Assembly: GCF_028372415.1 (NCBI RefSeq)
Contig: NC_092878.1
Coordinates: 139,024,804 to 139,088,803, forward strand
DNA: 64,000 bases
Reading direction: 5' to 3'
Source of the DNA: Notamacropus eugenii
Taxonomy: Eukaryota > Chordata > Mammalia > Diprotodontia > Macropodidae
The notes under the pieces are model-generated. The model ran no database searches. It had not been told where the DNA came from and was given only the letters and a program-made list of their open reading frames with translations. Position numbers and translations under genes: made by a program. Positions 37,150 through 54,066 of this stretch are shown piece by piece. Numbering within the stretch: the first letter of the stretch is position 1; every line of letters starts with the position of its first letter.

Positions 37150-38100
37150 ATTTTAATTGGATTTTCCACCCATTCCATCCTCCTACCCTCTTGGGAATAG
37201 AGTTTGTCACTTTTCTTTGTTTATAAGACATAGGAAAGGAAAATGGTGAAAAAAAAATTGTGGGCTGAAAAAATCAGTGGACGCTCTTTGCTCCTGGTCC
37301 TAAAGAGGCTAGATAAAACAGAAGCCTTGATGCCTTCCCTCAACTCAGGAGGTCTGCTTGCACCCTCTGCCCTTTACCTCCCCATTTGTGGTTGTGTAAA
37401 TCTTGGCCTCTGCAAATCCATTTCCCAAGAGTTCATTAGCTTACCCATCTCTGAAACTCTTCATCCTCTACAAGGCAGGAGCACAACCTGGACTCATTGG
37501 TAGGGACTTTCAATTTTGGAGAAATAACTTCAGTTCTGCCCATCTCTATCTTTCAAAGTCCAGTTAATACTGTACCTGTTTTATGTGGCCCTTTCTTTCC
37601 TAAAAGCTGCCCCAAAAGATTGACAATACTCACATCAACTGCTTCTTTTGTTTTAATGTCAAATGTTTATTTCTATGTCATCATTGCCTCAAGCACAATT
37701 TTTAAAGGAAAAGAATCAAAGAGGAAAGAAAAGTTTTTTTTTCTCATTTTTCATGATATTTTCTCTGTAGCTAAAATGGAGGAAAAGAAACATCGTGGTA
37801 CCATAAGCATCATTGCTTTCATACTGTTCTAGAAAACTGCATGTAAATGTTTTCTGTGGATGTCACTTTTGAGTCAAGATACATTTTCAACAGGGGCAAA
37901 ATGGTTTTCTGGATTCAGGAAATTAAGCTAGGTACATACCTTTGAGCAAAGAATATATCTGTAATATGTCAGATTTGGTGCATAGTAAGTGCCGTGTTAC
38001 TTTACTTTAATACTTTAATTACTTTAACGCATAAAATATATTGCATAAAATGAAGAATGTTGGAAATGAACAATATTAGGAACAAAAATTGTAATGTCAT
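37150..38100. other. Mostly unassigned; possible L2 scrap at 37540-37680
   Basis: 'tcaaagtccagttaatactg' and 'ctaaaagctgcccc' resemble an L2 segment. The short frames here are not supported as genes. Confidence 0.35.
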
Positions 38101-38105
38101 GTATC

Positions 38106-38477
38106 TTAAATCTTCAGATGATTAACCAAAGTGCCAATATAGCAACTTCCTACCAATACAGGGACAACTTTTTCTTCTGAGAGGGAAAGAGCCAATTCAT
38201 ACTTTTCTCTTTTAGGGGTCGTGGAATTCAGTACAATTGCAACAACCTGATAACAAATTTGATTTGTTTCTAAATTTGAAAAAACGATCATGGATTCATG
38301 ATCAGCTGCCACATTCAAAGGAGCCTCTGGGTCTTGTTTTTCTAAACAGATTTCTTTCTTTTTAGAGTGGGATAATACGCCACCCAGATGGTATAATGAA
38401 AGCATGCACCGCACCCACCAGGCCCCAGGAAGCCTGCTCCAACTAAAATAGGGGATGCTTGATAGTGGGTCCAACAC
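38106..38477 (-). other. Unassigned 123-codon open frame just past the PPP3CA poly(A) site
   Basis: An ATG-to-stop minus-strand frame of 123 codons, beginning MLDPLSSIPYFSW and ending GTLVNHLKI, about 70 bp beyond the inferred PPP3CA cleavage site. Composition is mixed, with no simple repeat and no repeat family that I recognise. The second half (YELALSLSEEKVVPVLVG) reads like ordinary protein, with a faint resemblance to the alpha-helix/beta-strand turn of TIR-type domains, but no TIR box motif is present. It could be chance, an old retrocopy fragment, or part of an extended 3'UTR. There is no supporting splice or promoter signal. Confidence 0.2.
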
Positions 38478-38564
38478 CCGGGAGGATATATGGTGGGTGT
38501 ATACACAAAGACCTTCAGGAGAGACTCAGTGGACAGGAGGAGAGTTCTTTAAGTTCATGCACAT

Positions 38565-38570
38565 TTTATT
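38565..38570 (-). promoter_or_regulatory. PPP3CA: Poly(A) signal AATAAA, likely PPP3CA distal site
   Basis: AATAAA in the transcript sense (TTTATT on the plus strand), followed within about 60 nt by a GT-rich stretch (GGTCTTTGTGTATAC), the usual downstream element. It implies cleavage near 38540-38550. Confidence 0.7.
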
Positions 38571-39520
38571 GAGTAGTAATATAAAATGCTTTTTTCATTG
38601 TTACAAGTGCATGCTTTGATCGCCAACATTTCAGAAGTCAAATTACAAAGGCAAGGCTTTAGGCTGTAGTGAATTACTTGGGCACTTATACATTTGTTAA
38701 AAAATATCAATGGACTGTGTTGTTGTGGTTTTCAGAATGAACCAGTTGTAACCCATTAACTGATATACAAAGGGAAAAAAGTGAAAAAATTACACATTTT
38801 GTGGCACGTGACAGAACAGAACAGAATGACTAAACCATTATGACATTAACAGTTACCATGCATTTAGTTTCACATGTAACTACAAACTTATTTAAATTTC
38901 ACAAGGTTTGCTAAACATGCTAACCATCTATAGGTGCACTGACAAGCTTATGTTAAAAACTTTTAAGAATACTCTCCCCTTTAGATTTTTTTCAAAGCTT
39001 TTTTTGATTACAAAATTTCAAAGGCATTAAGCATTTTTTAGAGAATATAAAGTACGCCAGTATACATACATTTCCAGTATAAGTCAGACCACTAAGCGCA
39101 TTACAGTCCCATACAGGCCTATATAGCCATTTTTTTTTCTTAAAAAACATGCATAGGCAGATTTTTACAGAATATAGATGCTTTGCACTGCACTTAACAT
39201 GGTGTCTTGTTCACTATACTTAAAAATGCACCATTCATAAATATTTAAATTCAGCAAGCCACAACCAAGATTTGATTTACCAAAAAAAAAAAAAACAAAA
39301 CAAAAACTAAATATAAACAGCAAAAATGATGTAATTATTCCAGTTTTTTTTTAAACTTAAAGGGAAAAAAGATACCATTGCCAAATGACTAAGATAAGTG
39401 TAATATTGAAAGAAGGGCATTCAAGCACACTAAAGAAACCTGAGGTAAGCATAATCTGTACAAAATTAAACTGTCTTTTTTTTTGGCATTTTTAACAAAT
39501 TTGCAACATTCTTTTTTTCC

Positions 39521-39526
39521 TTTATT
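39521..39526 (-). promoter_or_regulatory. PPP3CA: Second AATAAA in the 3'UTR, possible proximal poly(A) signal
   Basis: TTTATT on the plus strand reads AATAAA in the transcript, about 580 nt after the stop codon, and is followed by an A-rich stretch. Use would give a short 3'UTR. The hexamer alone is weak evidence. Confidence 0.35.
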
Positions 39527-40106
39527 AAGACTGCCTAATTCAGTTTATAGCCATTGTCTGACAAGAGTAGCAAAACATTATCAATAAATAGTCCTTATTT
39601 AGTTTGTACATCATTTTGTTAAAAATGTTTGATGTCATTCATTTTTAGTGCTGCAACTGTAAACGTACAATAGAGTAAGAAATTAGACAAAGTTTTCATA
39701 TCCAGTAACATAATAAGAGGCCTTTCCATAACCTATCTAGGAGTTCCCAATGCAATAGGAAACCATGTTCATTTCCTTGACTTTGCAATACACACCAACC
39801 TTAGCATTCCTTTGCTTTTTTTTTTTTTTTTAATAAGCATGTTTTAAAGGCCTATCCCAAGGAGGTGTTTACGGCCCCCACCCCATAGCCACCAAAATGT
39901 AGTTTACTATCTCTTTTCCTAGCTGATATTGTAAACTGAATCCAACACCTGGCCCCCAGAGCGAGTAAGCTACAAGTAGAGGCAAGGCTACTCAACTGCT
40001 GATGCGCAGTAATTCCCATCATGCCCTGCAGCTCAAAAGAAAAAAAAGAAAGAAAGGAAAGGAGGAAGGAAAAAGAAGGAAAGAAAGAAAAGTGAACGAG
40101 AAGTGG

Positions 40107-43369
<3,263 letters not shown>

Positions 43370-43399
43370 CTTCATCAGCCTCAATAGCCTCAACAGTAG
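43370..43399 (-). CDS. PPP3CA: PPP3CA 30-nt alternatively spliced cassette exon
   Basis: A microexon of exactly 30 nt on the minus strand, between a pyrimidine-rich acceptor (ACCCCCTTTCTTCTCTTCAG) and donor GAAG|GTAAATTGG. It encodes ATVEAIEADE using the G left by the previous exon, and it leaves a G for the last exon. This is the known 10-residue insert that distinguishes calcineurin A alpha isoforms. It lies in the flexible segment just before the autoinhibitory domain. Because 30 is a multiple of three and both junctions are phase 1, inclusion or skipping changes the protein by ten residues only. A CT-rich tract 65-90 nt downstream of the donor may affect inclusion (see findings). Confidence 0.95.
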
Positions 43400-44385
43400 C
43401 TGAAGAGAAGAAAGGGGGTGCAAAACGAATGAGAAAAATGAGCAGAGGATTGGTAATTCTAAGAACAAGTCAGTGAAGAACTAAAAGAGCTAATAAACTG
43501 AGGTTACTGTAAGGGCTGGAATCTAGCACAGAAGACAACACGGAAAAGCTCCAAAAACAGAATCAGTTTCATCTCCAGGTTGACCTACGCAACTGACATT
43601 GCTTCGGGATTTTATCCGTTTTGGTCACAGGAGAATTTTCAAATCATTAACCTTTTAGAAAAGTTGTGAGAGTTGGTTTTTTCTTTCTTTTGGGAGTAAG
43701 GAGAAAAAAGTTTTTTTTTTTTTTTTTAAGAGAAAAAAAGACACTTCCCTAAAATGCACATTTGATTCACAAAGTTCACTAGCAAAATCCTTCAGTTTTT
43801 AGTGAGAATAAACTAATTGATTTACATCTTTCAAACCCCAAAGAAAAAGCAGGGACCTAGAGGCTGTGGCTTTAAAGCCACGTATCCACAACTTCTAAGT
43901 ATTGGCAACTTCTGGTAGTGGAATATAGATTTAGAGGAAGAAAAAAGTGCACACACAACTTGCCATAGTTACTCATATACTTGTTTCCCTTGAGCTTTTG
44001 AACCCCTACCCCCTCCCAAAGAGAACTCACACCCAAAAACCCTGGGGGGAAAATCATACATAAAATGGGGAAAGATCATGTTAACAGTTTCTTCTTTCTT
44101 GTTAGCTAGAAACATAACCACTTTCCACTATTAGGAGAGCATCATTTAAAAAAAAAAAAAAAGCATAAGAGATTAAAAATTAAGGGGCAGGGATGATTTT
44201 AGTAGCATTTTAATGAGATTCTAGCTATTCTGTCAGCCCCAAAATGTTATATAGGAAGAACTCCAAGCTACAGCTGCTATTTTTATAATGGGAAGGGCAT
44301 AGGATCAAAAATCACATATATAGTATTCATTCTATTTACCCCACATCCCACAATAACTGATTTGCCTCAATTATAAGAAGTGCTA

Positions 44386-44421
44386 AAAAAAAAAAAAAAA
44401 AGAAAGAAAGAAAGAAAGAAA
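44386..44421. repeat. Poly-A then GAAA units
   Basis: Intronic simple sequence with no SINE body next to it. Confidence 0.9.
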
Positions 44422-44963
44422 AAGAAACCCATTACTTCCCCCTGGTTTTAGTATTAAAATTCTATCCCCAAACTTTCATTTGTATTTTTCCCTTTTAGTC
44501 TTGGTCTGGAAGCTTTTAGAGTGCCCATGAGATCTTTCGGCAAGAAAGTGGTCAGCTTAGCTGTTTGTGTTCTAATTCCTGTTGAGAAGCCCCACAGCCC
44601 TTTCCTGAAAATCAACGGATCAGAAGAAAATCTTGAATTTTATCATACTGGTTATGGCTTAATCAAAACTAAAAGGCGTATATCCTCAAGACCAAAAGCA
44701 CTTTTGGGGTCTCTTTCGGTCATCTGAAATTTTTTAAAACAATGCAGCAAACCAATGGGTTTAACAAAAAAAGAAAATGAACATATTTAAAAGAAATGCA
44801 GTAACTTGGTTGAAAATTAAAGGTAAAAATCTGGAAACAAAATAAAACAAAGAATTATCACAAAAACTTAACTACGAAGATAAAACTTTGGAACTACACC
44901 AGTACTTTAGCCCCAAAATAAATAATGCACCTCCCAATTCAAAGAACCCTATGGAAATCACTG

Positions 44964-44998
44964 GATATATATATATATATATATCCAGTATATATGTA

Positions 44999-45046
<48 letters not shown>

Positions 45047-45055
45047 CATATATAT
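44964..45055. repeat. TA-rich microsatellite
   Basis: TA repeats with GTATAT/CATATA interruptions, intronic and self-complementary. Confidence 0.95.
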
Positions 45056-45507
45056 TTTTGGTAATGTGCATGTTATTTCTCCAAATGTGTTTTAAAAAAT
45101 CATGTATATTTCAGCAAATTTAGTTGCTGTGCACTTTATGCCAATTAATGATGCATGCATGTACAGCAATGTTCTACTGAGCAACAGTACTGCCATGTGA
45201 GAGGTTTTGTGGGTTTTTAAAAGTCATTAGAATAATTCTTTTCAGCAATAAATTAGAGCATAATTTGCTGCTGTAATATTATGTATTTTTCTTACATGCA
45301 TGAACAGTTTTTATCTTTGCGTAGGAGAACAACTGCATTGCCTTAGGGCAAAATTCACACATAAATCAAAGAGAATTAGGCAATAAAGCACAGCTAAAGA
45401 AACAAGCCCCTACCCCTCAGAGAGTCAGCAGAGGCTTGCTCCTTGGTACATCTACAGTCTCACAGGACTTACTAACTCTAGTGCCTTCCCTCTATGATCA
45501 CCCACAA

Positions 45508-45526
45508 TCTATCTATCTATCTATCC

Positions 45527-45581
<55 letters not shown>
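45508..45581. repeat. TATC tract
   Basis: About 18 units with one TCCA interruption. Confidence 0.95.
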
Positions 45582-45599
45582 CTCTATCTCTCTTACTTG

Positions 45600-45745
45600 T
45601 CCATCACTGATTGTGTTATTCTCCCATTAACCTGAGCTCTTTGAAAGCAATGACTGTTTTTTGTCTTTCTTTGGATTCCCAGCCCTTGGCATGGGGCTAT
45701 GCACACAAAAGGTACCTAATAAATGCTTGTTGACCTGACAAATTT
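45600..45745 (+). mobile_element. L2 3' end
   Basis: 'ctgagctctttgaaagcaat' and 'acctaataaatgcttgttga' mark the L2 end, directly after a TATC tract. Confidence 0.7.
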
Positions 45746-46463
45746 GAACATTGCTTTTTCCTTGGCTCACGTAGCACTAAAAAAAAACCGAAACCAAAAC
45801 CAAAAAACCTTAACCATTAGAATACCTGTATCTTGTTGGTTAAGAAGGCAGAAATTGAAGGAAAATAAAGAAGGAAAAGAAAGAGAAAGAGAACACCAGG
45901 GAAGAAACAGGAAAATAAGTATGAGGCTGAGACTGTGGTGCCAGTATAATCTTTTTCTTTTCCCTTCCTTTTCAGATTCCAATTAATAGCAAACCCCCCC
46001 CCCCAAAATAATAAGAAGTCTGTTGTCCATGCATGACGATAACAATTATCAATAACAATATAAATTCTAAATTGAATAGTAGGAAGTAAAACTATGTATT
46101 CTCACCCAGGTCCTGGGACCTAGAGGCAATGCCCATAAATGTTATGATCGTCATGCAATTTATACCATAATCTGAATATCAAGAAATTTGATTTTGTCTA
46201 ATCCCTAAATGGTGTTCTTATGCAGTGAAAACACATTGGCCACTGTCTGGTTTTGATTAGAGGATAAAAATCACTGGTTTTTTTGTTTTTTTTTTTAATG
46301 GGATCATTTAAAGTCACCCACAACAGCCATATGCAGAGGTGGATGTTAGGCTCTGTCAGTCTCTACACCTGAAAGGACCATTTTGACAGAACTGATAGAT
46401 TAATTCAGCCAAACCACCAATTCATGTAGTGGTGATTTAGAAAAAAAAAAAAAAAACCTACAA

Positions 46464-46487
46464 TATCTATCTATCTCCATACCTCTA

Positions 46488-46554
<67 letters not shown>

Positions 46555-46555
46555 G
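46464..46555. repeat. TATC tract after poly-A
   Basis: A 17-nt A run (46440-46456) followed by TATC units. Confidence 0.95.
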
Positions 46556-46901
46556 GATATAGATAGATAAACGTTTTGTTTTGATTAGTTAATCCATTTA
46601 AAATCTAAGTTGCACAGGCTGCTATGACTAAAGTGAGGAAAAGAGTAGTTTTATGGTCATTTGAAAGCTAGGCCTGAATCTCTGTTTTAAAAGAGTCATT
46701 TAGAAGTGCAATAGCCAGACTCTGTGGTCCAGAATGCCAAATCATTGCTTTCTCCCATTGGCAGACCTCTGGGCTGAGGGTGCTCTTAGTACTGGGGAAG
46801 GCTGTGACAAGCTGAGGACCAAGTTGAAAGAACACCTCCTATGTTGGTCTTGGAGGGTTTGAGAAATTCTTTTATGGAAAGGAAGGTATTTTTTCCCCTC
46901 A

Positions 46902-47162
<261 letters not shown>

Positions 47163-47574
47163 TTAGAAAGAGAGTGTGTTTGGGTGTTGACTTGGATGTT
47201 GCTTATATTATACCTAGTCATCATTATTGGAATTGAAGTGCGTCTTCAGGTGGATATCACAGAGTATCAACCAGAACAGCACTGGATGGTTTGGGTGTGA
47301 GTCAATGAAGGAAGCACCCATAGCAATTCAAGTTCATAGACTGAAAGGGACCTTAGGACCCTCAACTCCCTTCCCACCAGGACACTAGGGCCTAGCCAGT
47401 GTGACTGGTCTACTATCTACCACTTTTGCTCTTTCAATCTCTTGCACTGGAAACAATGATCACATCCAATATTATACTGCTACTAGAAAGCGGTGACAAT
47501 CTAATACCCCCTGTGACTGGCTAACCTCTCTTCCCCGGACACCACTCCCAATATATATATATATATTGTATTTC

Positions 47575-47680
47575 CCTAGTAGAGTGTAAGCATCCTTAGA
47601 TTAGGGCAAAGACAGATCTGTATTTGTATCACTGGGGCCTAGTTACAAAGAGAGTTTATTGACTTACTGTCTATACTCTT
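47575..47680 (+). mobile_element. L2 3' end, decayed
   Basis: 'agagtgtaagcatccttaga' to 'gagagtttattgacttact' resembles an L2 tail with a deletion. Confidence 0.4.
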
Positions 47681-47689
47681 ACAATGTGG

Positions 47690-48570
47690 GAGAACAGATA
47701 AGGCTTGGGTAGGGAGGAACATGTAAATTAACCTTTAAAGGTTGTATGCAGGGGAGATAATGAGGGAATGCATTCCAGCAACAAGGCAGAAAAGAGATGT
47801 TGAGATTGTAAATAACAAGTAGGCCATTTTGGTTGGAATGGAGCATGTGTGAAGGGGAAAGGGAGACTTGAAATAAAATGAGGACTCTGAATTTTTTTTC
47901 CTTAGAGGCAATTGGGAACCATAAAGAATATTTCAGGTATGCGACATGGTCAGATTCATACTGTGGGTAGATAATTTTGGCAACTGTGTGGAGAATGGAT
48001 TGTATTGGAGGGAAAAAAAGTAGAAATTGGAGACTGCTGCAATACTCTGGAAGGGAAGCAATAAGTGAAAGTAGAATGGTCAAGGTAGCTAGATAGGTAG
48101 AACACTGGCCCTGGAGCCAGGAAGACTTGAGTTCAAATCCAGTCTCAGACACTTTAGTCTTATTACCCTGGGCAAGTCACTTAACCTTGACTGCCTTGGA
48201 AAAAAAGAAAAAAAAAATAGTAGGATGGTGGCTATGTAAATGATGACAAATGAATAGAAGGAAGAGATAGTTAGGAGATGAAATCAGAAAAACTTGTTGA
48301 CTGATAGAATAAGTGTGTTCGGAAAGGGAAGCAAGAAGGATAAACGAACTGATGATAAGTCTGAGGTTGAGTAGAGGCTAAAAGCAGTAAGACCCAGACA
48401 TCAATGAAGAAGTTGGAGGAGGGTTGGGTTTAATGGTGAGAGTATCAGGGCTTCTGCTTGGACATGCTGAGCTAAGGTCATATCAGGATAGGTGTGGAGG
48501 TCAGAGAGATTATAAGAACAGACAGGAAAGTACCCGAGAGAAAGCATGTGAACCTAAGGTATACCAGGAT
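47690..48570 (-). mobile_element. L2-like LINE, antisense, split by a SINE
   Basis: 'tgcgacatggtcagattcat', 'ggagactgctgcaatactct', then after the SINE 'gatggtggctatgtaaatga' and 'cttggacatgctgagctaag', follow the antisense L2 order. An apparent 157-codon minus frame here is a by-product of this repeat. Confidence 0.65.
48084..48222 (+). mobile_element. tRNA-headed SINE with poly-A tail
   Basis: 'gtagctagataggtagaaca', 'gttcaaatccagtctcagac' and 'gggcaagtcacttaac', ending in A-rich sequence. It is flanked by 'agtagaatggt' (about 48069) and 'agtaggatggt' (about 48220), a likely target-site duplication. Confidence 0.75.
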
Positions 48571-48679
48571 TAGATTGATGAATTTTTCCAATAGTATAGC
48601 TGTATGGGTTGACACTGCATTTCTGTATCATCCTCCAACTGAAATATTTATTTTATCTTATTTTATTTTACTACTTAAC

Positions 48680-48812
48680 CAGGACCTTATGTGACAAATC
48701 AGTTTCCTCATCTGTAAAATAGGGACAATAAAAATTGTGCTACCTACTTCACAGGGTTGTTATGGGAAAAGCTTTTCGTAAATTTTAGAATATTATAGGA
48801 AAGTGCACTTTT
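48680..48812 (+). mobile_element. MIR SINE 3' half
   Basis: 'gtttcctcatctgtaaaata' and 'ctacttcacagggttgttat'. Confidence 0.75.
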
Positions 48813-49547
48813 GAGATTAGTGTGTGAAACTTGCAGGGATATTGACTATTTATTTACAGGTACTACATAGCCTATTAAGGCAGTACAACATAATGGATAG
48901 TGAAAGATGGTCTCTTATTCAGAGTTGGGTATTGCTGTGCCTTCCTGTAAAGTAGTTGAGAGACCACGAGCACCTTTCTCTCACTGTTTGTGGGACAAGA
49001 AAGGATTAGCCAAGAGAGGAGAGAAAAGAATCAGTCACTGGACCTATTGTTCTGTAGGTATGAGATAGTTTGGTGGCAAAATCAGAGTTGAAGCTTTTGA
49101 CTAGATGTAGAATTTGAGATTATATAATATAGGTGTGATTTCTTTTCTCTAGACTCTCTAGTTCTTCATCACAACAGATCACTGAAAACTGATCATATAA
49201 ATCATGTGCTCAAATACATCTTTCTAACTCAAAAAAAAAAATCTCTTAAGAGGATTAAAGTTAAATTGCATTAATTAGGAACTGAGAGCTGCCTTAAGAA
49301 AAGAAGTTTGTCATCACCTGCAGGAAGGCCATTCTGTCCTGGATTCTTAAAGGGTGTTTGAAAAATCTATTTTATAACAAAAGGAGTGTTTTCATACTCT
49401 TTTAAATATGAAACATTAGATAGAAATTTTCTAAAATATTAGATAGTTATTTGGTATTCTTCTCAAAGATTTATTGGAATACTGTAGATGATGGGTCTGA
49501 AGTGTTTCCGTTCATTTTCTGAAATTTTTGTTAAAGGAATCTGAGGC

Positions 49548-49888
<341 letters not shown>

Positions 49889-50396
49889 TTGGTACATGCC
49901 AGCAGAGAGGAAAGATGCAATGAGGGTTTCCCATTTATGGGCTGTAGAGGCTTAACTTCTTGCCAGCTACAGCCAAAAGCCTGTCACAAATGAAATTAAA
50001 ATGCAAAAATGACTCATTCCCTAAGAAGCTAACTTTTTACCATGGGTAGTATTGGAGCTTTTACTCTAGAAAGGACTTAAAAAACATCAATTTAACTAGA
50101 AGAGCAAGGAGCTGTTAGTGTAGATTTAAAGCACATTATACAAAGGAAAAAATGTGTTTTTAATAACTCCTTTGAAACAATGGTGTTAAAATATTAAAAT
50201 GTATTTATTGAGTGATGAGTTCATTAGGTAGGAGTTCTTGACCTGTGGGCTGAGGACAAACACCATGAGGCCTTTAATCCACACGTCCTGAGCACTGGCT
50301 TTTATATCTTGATTTAGCTCTAATAAAACAGGCAGAATGATTCAGCATAACAAATAGGCAAAGATCTTTTGCAGACAGGACAAATGTCTCACGAGT

Positions 50397-50535
50397 ACAT
50401 ATATATATAAATATGTATATTTATTGTACATTTATATAATGTATATTTACATATACACATATGTATATTTATATATACATGTATATGTATAAAAACGTAT
50501 ATTTTTATATATACATATATATGTATATACATATG
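50397..50535. repeat. TA/TGTATA-rich microsatellite
   Basis: Alternating TATA/TGTA/CATA units. Confidence 0.9.
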
Positions 50536-50561
50536 TATTATGATCTTCCAAAAAATGACCA

Positions 50562-50768
50562 TTCATACAGTGCTTTTAGTTTGCAGAACACTTCACAAAT
50601 ATTATCTCCTTTTCCCCTCATAACTACCTTGGCTGTTAAGTGTCATGATTACTACCATTTTACAGATGAGGGAACTGAGCACTGTGGTTAAGTGACTTGC
50701 CCAAGGTCATCAAAATTCAGGCACAGGAACTTCTGACTCCAGGTCCAACGTTCTATCTACATGTTCAG
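50562..50768 (-). mobile_element. MIR/THER1 SINE
   Basis: 'ttacagatgagggaactgag' and 'agtgacttgcccaaggtcat'. Confidence 0.75.
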
Positions 50769-50812
50769 TATAATAAAAATTTAAAAAATTGAAAAGCATT
50801 ACTTAATCCATA

Positions 50813-51052
50813 GTGTTGTTATTAAGTCATTCCAGTCATGTCCAACTTTTACCCTATTTTAACTTTTCTTGACAAATATATAGGAGTGGTTTGCATTTCT
50901 CCAGCTTATTTTACAGATGAGGAAACTGAGGCAGACAGGGTTAAGTGACTTCACACAACCAGTAAGTGTCTGAGGCCGGCTTTGAACTCAAAAAGATGAG
51001 TCTTCCTGATTTTTAAGCCCATTCCTCTATCTACTGTGCCAAGTACCTTCCC
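50813..51052 (-). mobile_element. MAR1 SINE
   Basis: 'tccagtcatgtccaactttt' reversed tail, 'gatgaggaaactgaggcaga' core and 'ctatctactgtgcca' reversed head. Confidence 0.85.
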
Positions 51053-51094
51053 AGAAGTCATTGTAGTTTTTTGGTAATCATGTAGTTTCTCAAT

Positions 51095-51645
<551 letters not shown>

Positions 51646-52554
51646 TCAGTGACGTTTTATCTAACTGTGACTATTCATCCAATGAACAGAAATCACAATA
51701 CATAAGAGGCAAGAAATCGTTTTTCTCAAGTAAATAACTATAAAATTCGCATTAAAGATAACTGTTTTCAGGTCATCAGTCCCAGCTGTCTAATCTTTTA
51801 CCCCTCACTCTACACCCTCCAACTCCCCCCTCCCCCCTCCCCCCAAAAACACACACAGAGCAAGGGAGGGAACTGCCAAGTACAGTTCATCTCTTTATGG
51901 TCTCCCAAGAAGAGTGGAAATCGGGGCACTGTAGCAGCAGATGGCTGGGCAACTGTCCACATAAGCTTTCAAGGTGAATCACAGTCAAACTGGTTATAAA
52001 AAGCGGTAGGATCAAGTTCATATAGGGCCAAAATGAATCTCTAAGAGCAAATAAACCTGTGATACACCTTAACACACTATGTTCTTAAAACACAGTGTTC
52101 CTGAATTACTTGCTTGTATTTACATATTTTTTTCTAGATGTTCAGATTATTCATCACCTTAAAAACAGAAGGGCTAAGCTAGAGATTTTCTGCCACACAG
52201 TGACCGGGAGACCAGTGGTACGGACAGGAATACCTGAGACCAAGTCTTAGCTCTGATATGTATTAGCCATGCAAACACGGGTCAGTCACTGAAACCCTCG
52301 GTAGCTCAGGCTATTCTCTGACACAGCCCTCTCAGTCATGGGGACCAAAAAAGGAATGAACTATTAGACCAAAATACTAGTCCTTCAGAACTGAGCCAGA
52401 GCTCATCTTCATCCCCCAGAGAAAGAGAACAGATCTGAGGGTTGTTCCATTACACTTACAAAGGAGAGCCCAACCTTGCATTAGTAGATAAAGGTTCCAT
52501 AATAGCATAGTGATTAAAGCACACGTCCAGATTTGGTCCCCCACCAAACCAAAA

Positions 52555-52662
52555 AACCCAAACCTCAAAATATCAGACAGGTGTTCTACTAACCCCAAAC
52601 TCAAAATATCACACAGGTGTTCTACTAACCCAAACCTCAAAACATCAGACAGGTGTTCTACT
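52555..52662. repeat. Minisatellite: three tandem 36-bp units
   Basis: Units at 52555-52590, 52591-52626 and 52627-52662. Each ends 'acaggtgttctact', with 2-4 differences between units. It lies in a PPP3CA intron. Confidence 0.95.
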
Positions 52663-54066
52663 ATTACTGCTTACATGAGGAAGTTAGGCATTGATTAGAC
52701 AAATACATCAATTCTTACATACAGGATAACTTACACACAGAATAATATACAGAATATAAATTATAAGGTGACCTAACTTTCATTTTTACTGCTTATTACT
52801 ATTACAGATTATACAATTGCCCCCCCCCCCCCCACTCCACACCTGTGGTTTGCTTACTATCATTCAGGAACTGATGAACAATTTTTAAACTCTCATAATG
52901 AATTTAATAACGTGCAGAACTCACAATGACAGCTATTTCCCCTTAGGATTTTATAATCCAAACCAAAAGCAGATGGACCCATAGATTTTATTTTTCATAG
53001 ATTTTATGGGGTTTGATCACAGACTGAGGTAGAAGTACATCATTTCTTCCCTTCTTTAAGCTTATTATGATACAGTTATCTTCTTGCATTTATTTCTAGG
53101 GATGAGTTCACATCCCTCCATTATATCTAATGGTGTGAACCACAGTATAATTGAAATAAACATTTGGTCTTGGGATGACCACCCCAAGTTTCATGTATTT
53201 GGGTACAGCACACATAATAGCATTTCAACTGCTTCTCCTATGAGTTATTAAAGTAAGCAATAAAATCATCTCAGCTCTTTTTAATTTGTATTATATCTTT
53301 TTTTGGTGTGTCTAAGATTCTTTAAATATCATTAAAAGTCTAAATTGTGGGGAATTATCCAAAGGTCATTTTTCTAAATGGCTAGAGGCCAGGTGGCTTC
53401 TTTACTTTGGCTTCATTGAATGGCTTTCCTATTACTTCATATTTTCTATTGTTAGTTTGAACTCTAATGCATTGAGTCTTCATTTGGAAGCAAACTATTC
53501 ACCATTATCCTTGGCATTCACAAAGTACATCCTAATCAAAGGAATCTAAAGTGAATAAGGAAACCCCTGGTATCACTCCAGACCAATGAGTAAACCAAGG
53601 CACTCAGAAGTGATGCCCATAGAGATCAGGTGAGTGATCTTTTACTGGCTTGCTTTTGAAAGTTGACATTACCCATACTGGTTGAAACTGGTAAGGGGAT
53701 GATTTTTTTTAAGATTCAGAAAGAGATGAATATGTCTCATGTGATCATTCGACAAGAGAAAAAATAAAATTACGGAAGCAAAAAACATATAGCAAGGGAT
53801 GCACAATGTAAATTTTATAATAAAGAATAAAGTGAAAGAGGAAAGCAGTAGAAGAAGCATCTCAAATGAAGCTGTACAGGGAAAAGAAAGAAGGGAAAGG
53901 TTAGGATGGAAACAAGGCATGTAGGACTCTCCATTTCAAACCAAGGTATTCCTGTGGCTCACAAAAGCTGACATTTTACAGTCATATCCATTTTACCCTT
54001 CCATAATTTTTTTACGCCTGAGTGTATTACACTTTATGTTTACAGAATATTGAGTATACATGGGTG

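Larger units (their letters stand above)
38545..40106 (-). other. PPP3CA: PPP3CA 3' untranslated region
   Basis: Sequence from the stop codon to the inferred cleavage site, about 1.56 kb on the minus strand. It is AT-rich, with many TTTA/ATTTA stretches, and has no recognisable SINE or LINE insertion. Just past the stop, 40028-40092 is a simple purine tract (pyrimidine in the mRNA). A poly-A run on the plus strand at 39282-39295 and a poly-T run at 39818-39832 are the only other low-complexity parts. The 3' boundary is inferred from the AATAAA at 38570-38565 and not from transcript data. A longer alternative 3'UTR is possible. Confidence 0.8.

Noticed and set aside
47679..48152. 157-codon minus-strand open frame as a gene
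   Set aside because: It overlies a decayed antisense L2 and runs into an inserted SINE; no gene-like domain.
52555..52662. Possible CRISPR-like array of 36-bp repeats
   Set aside because: Units are directly tandem with no spacers, and the sequence is an intron of a mammalian gene.
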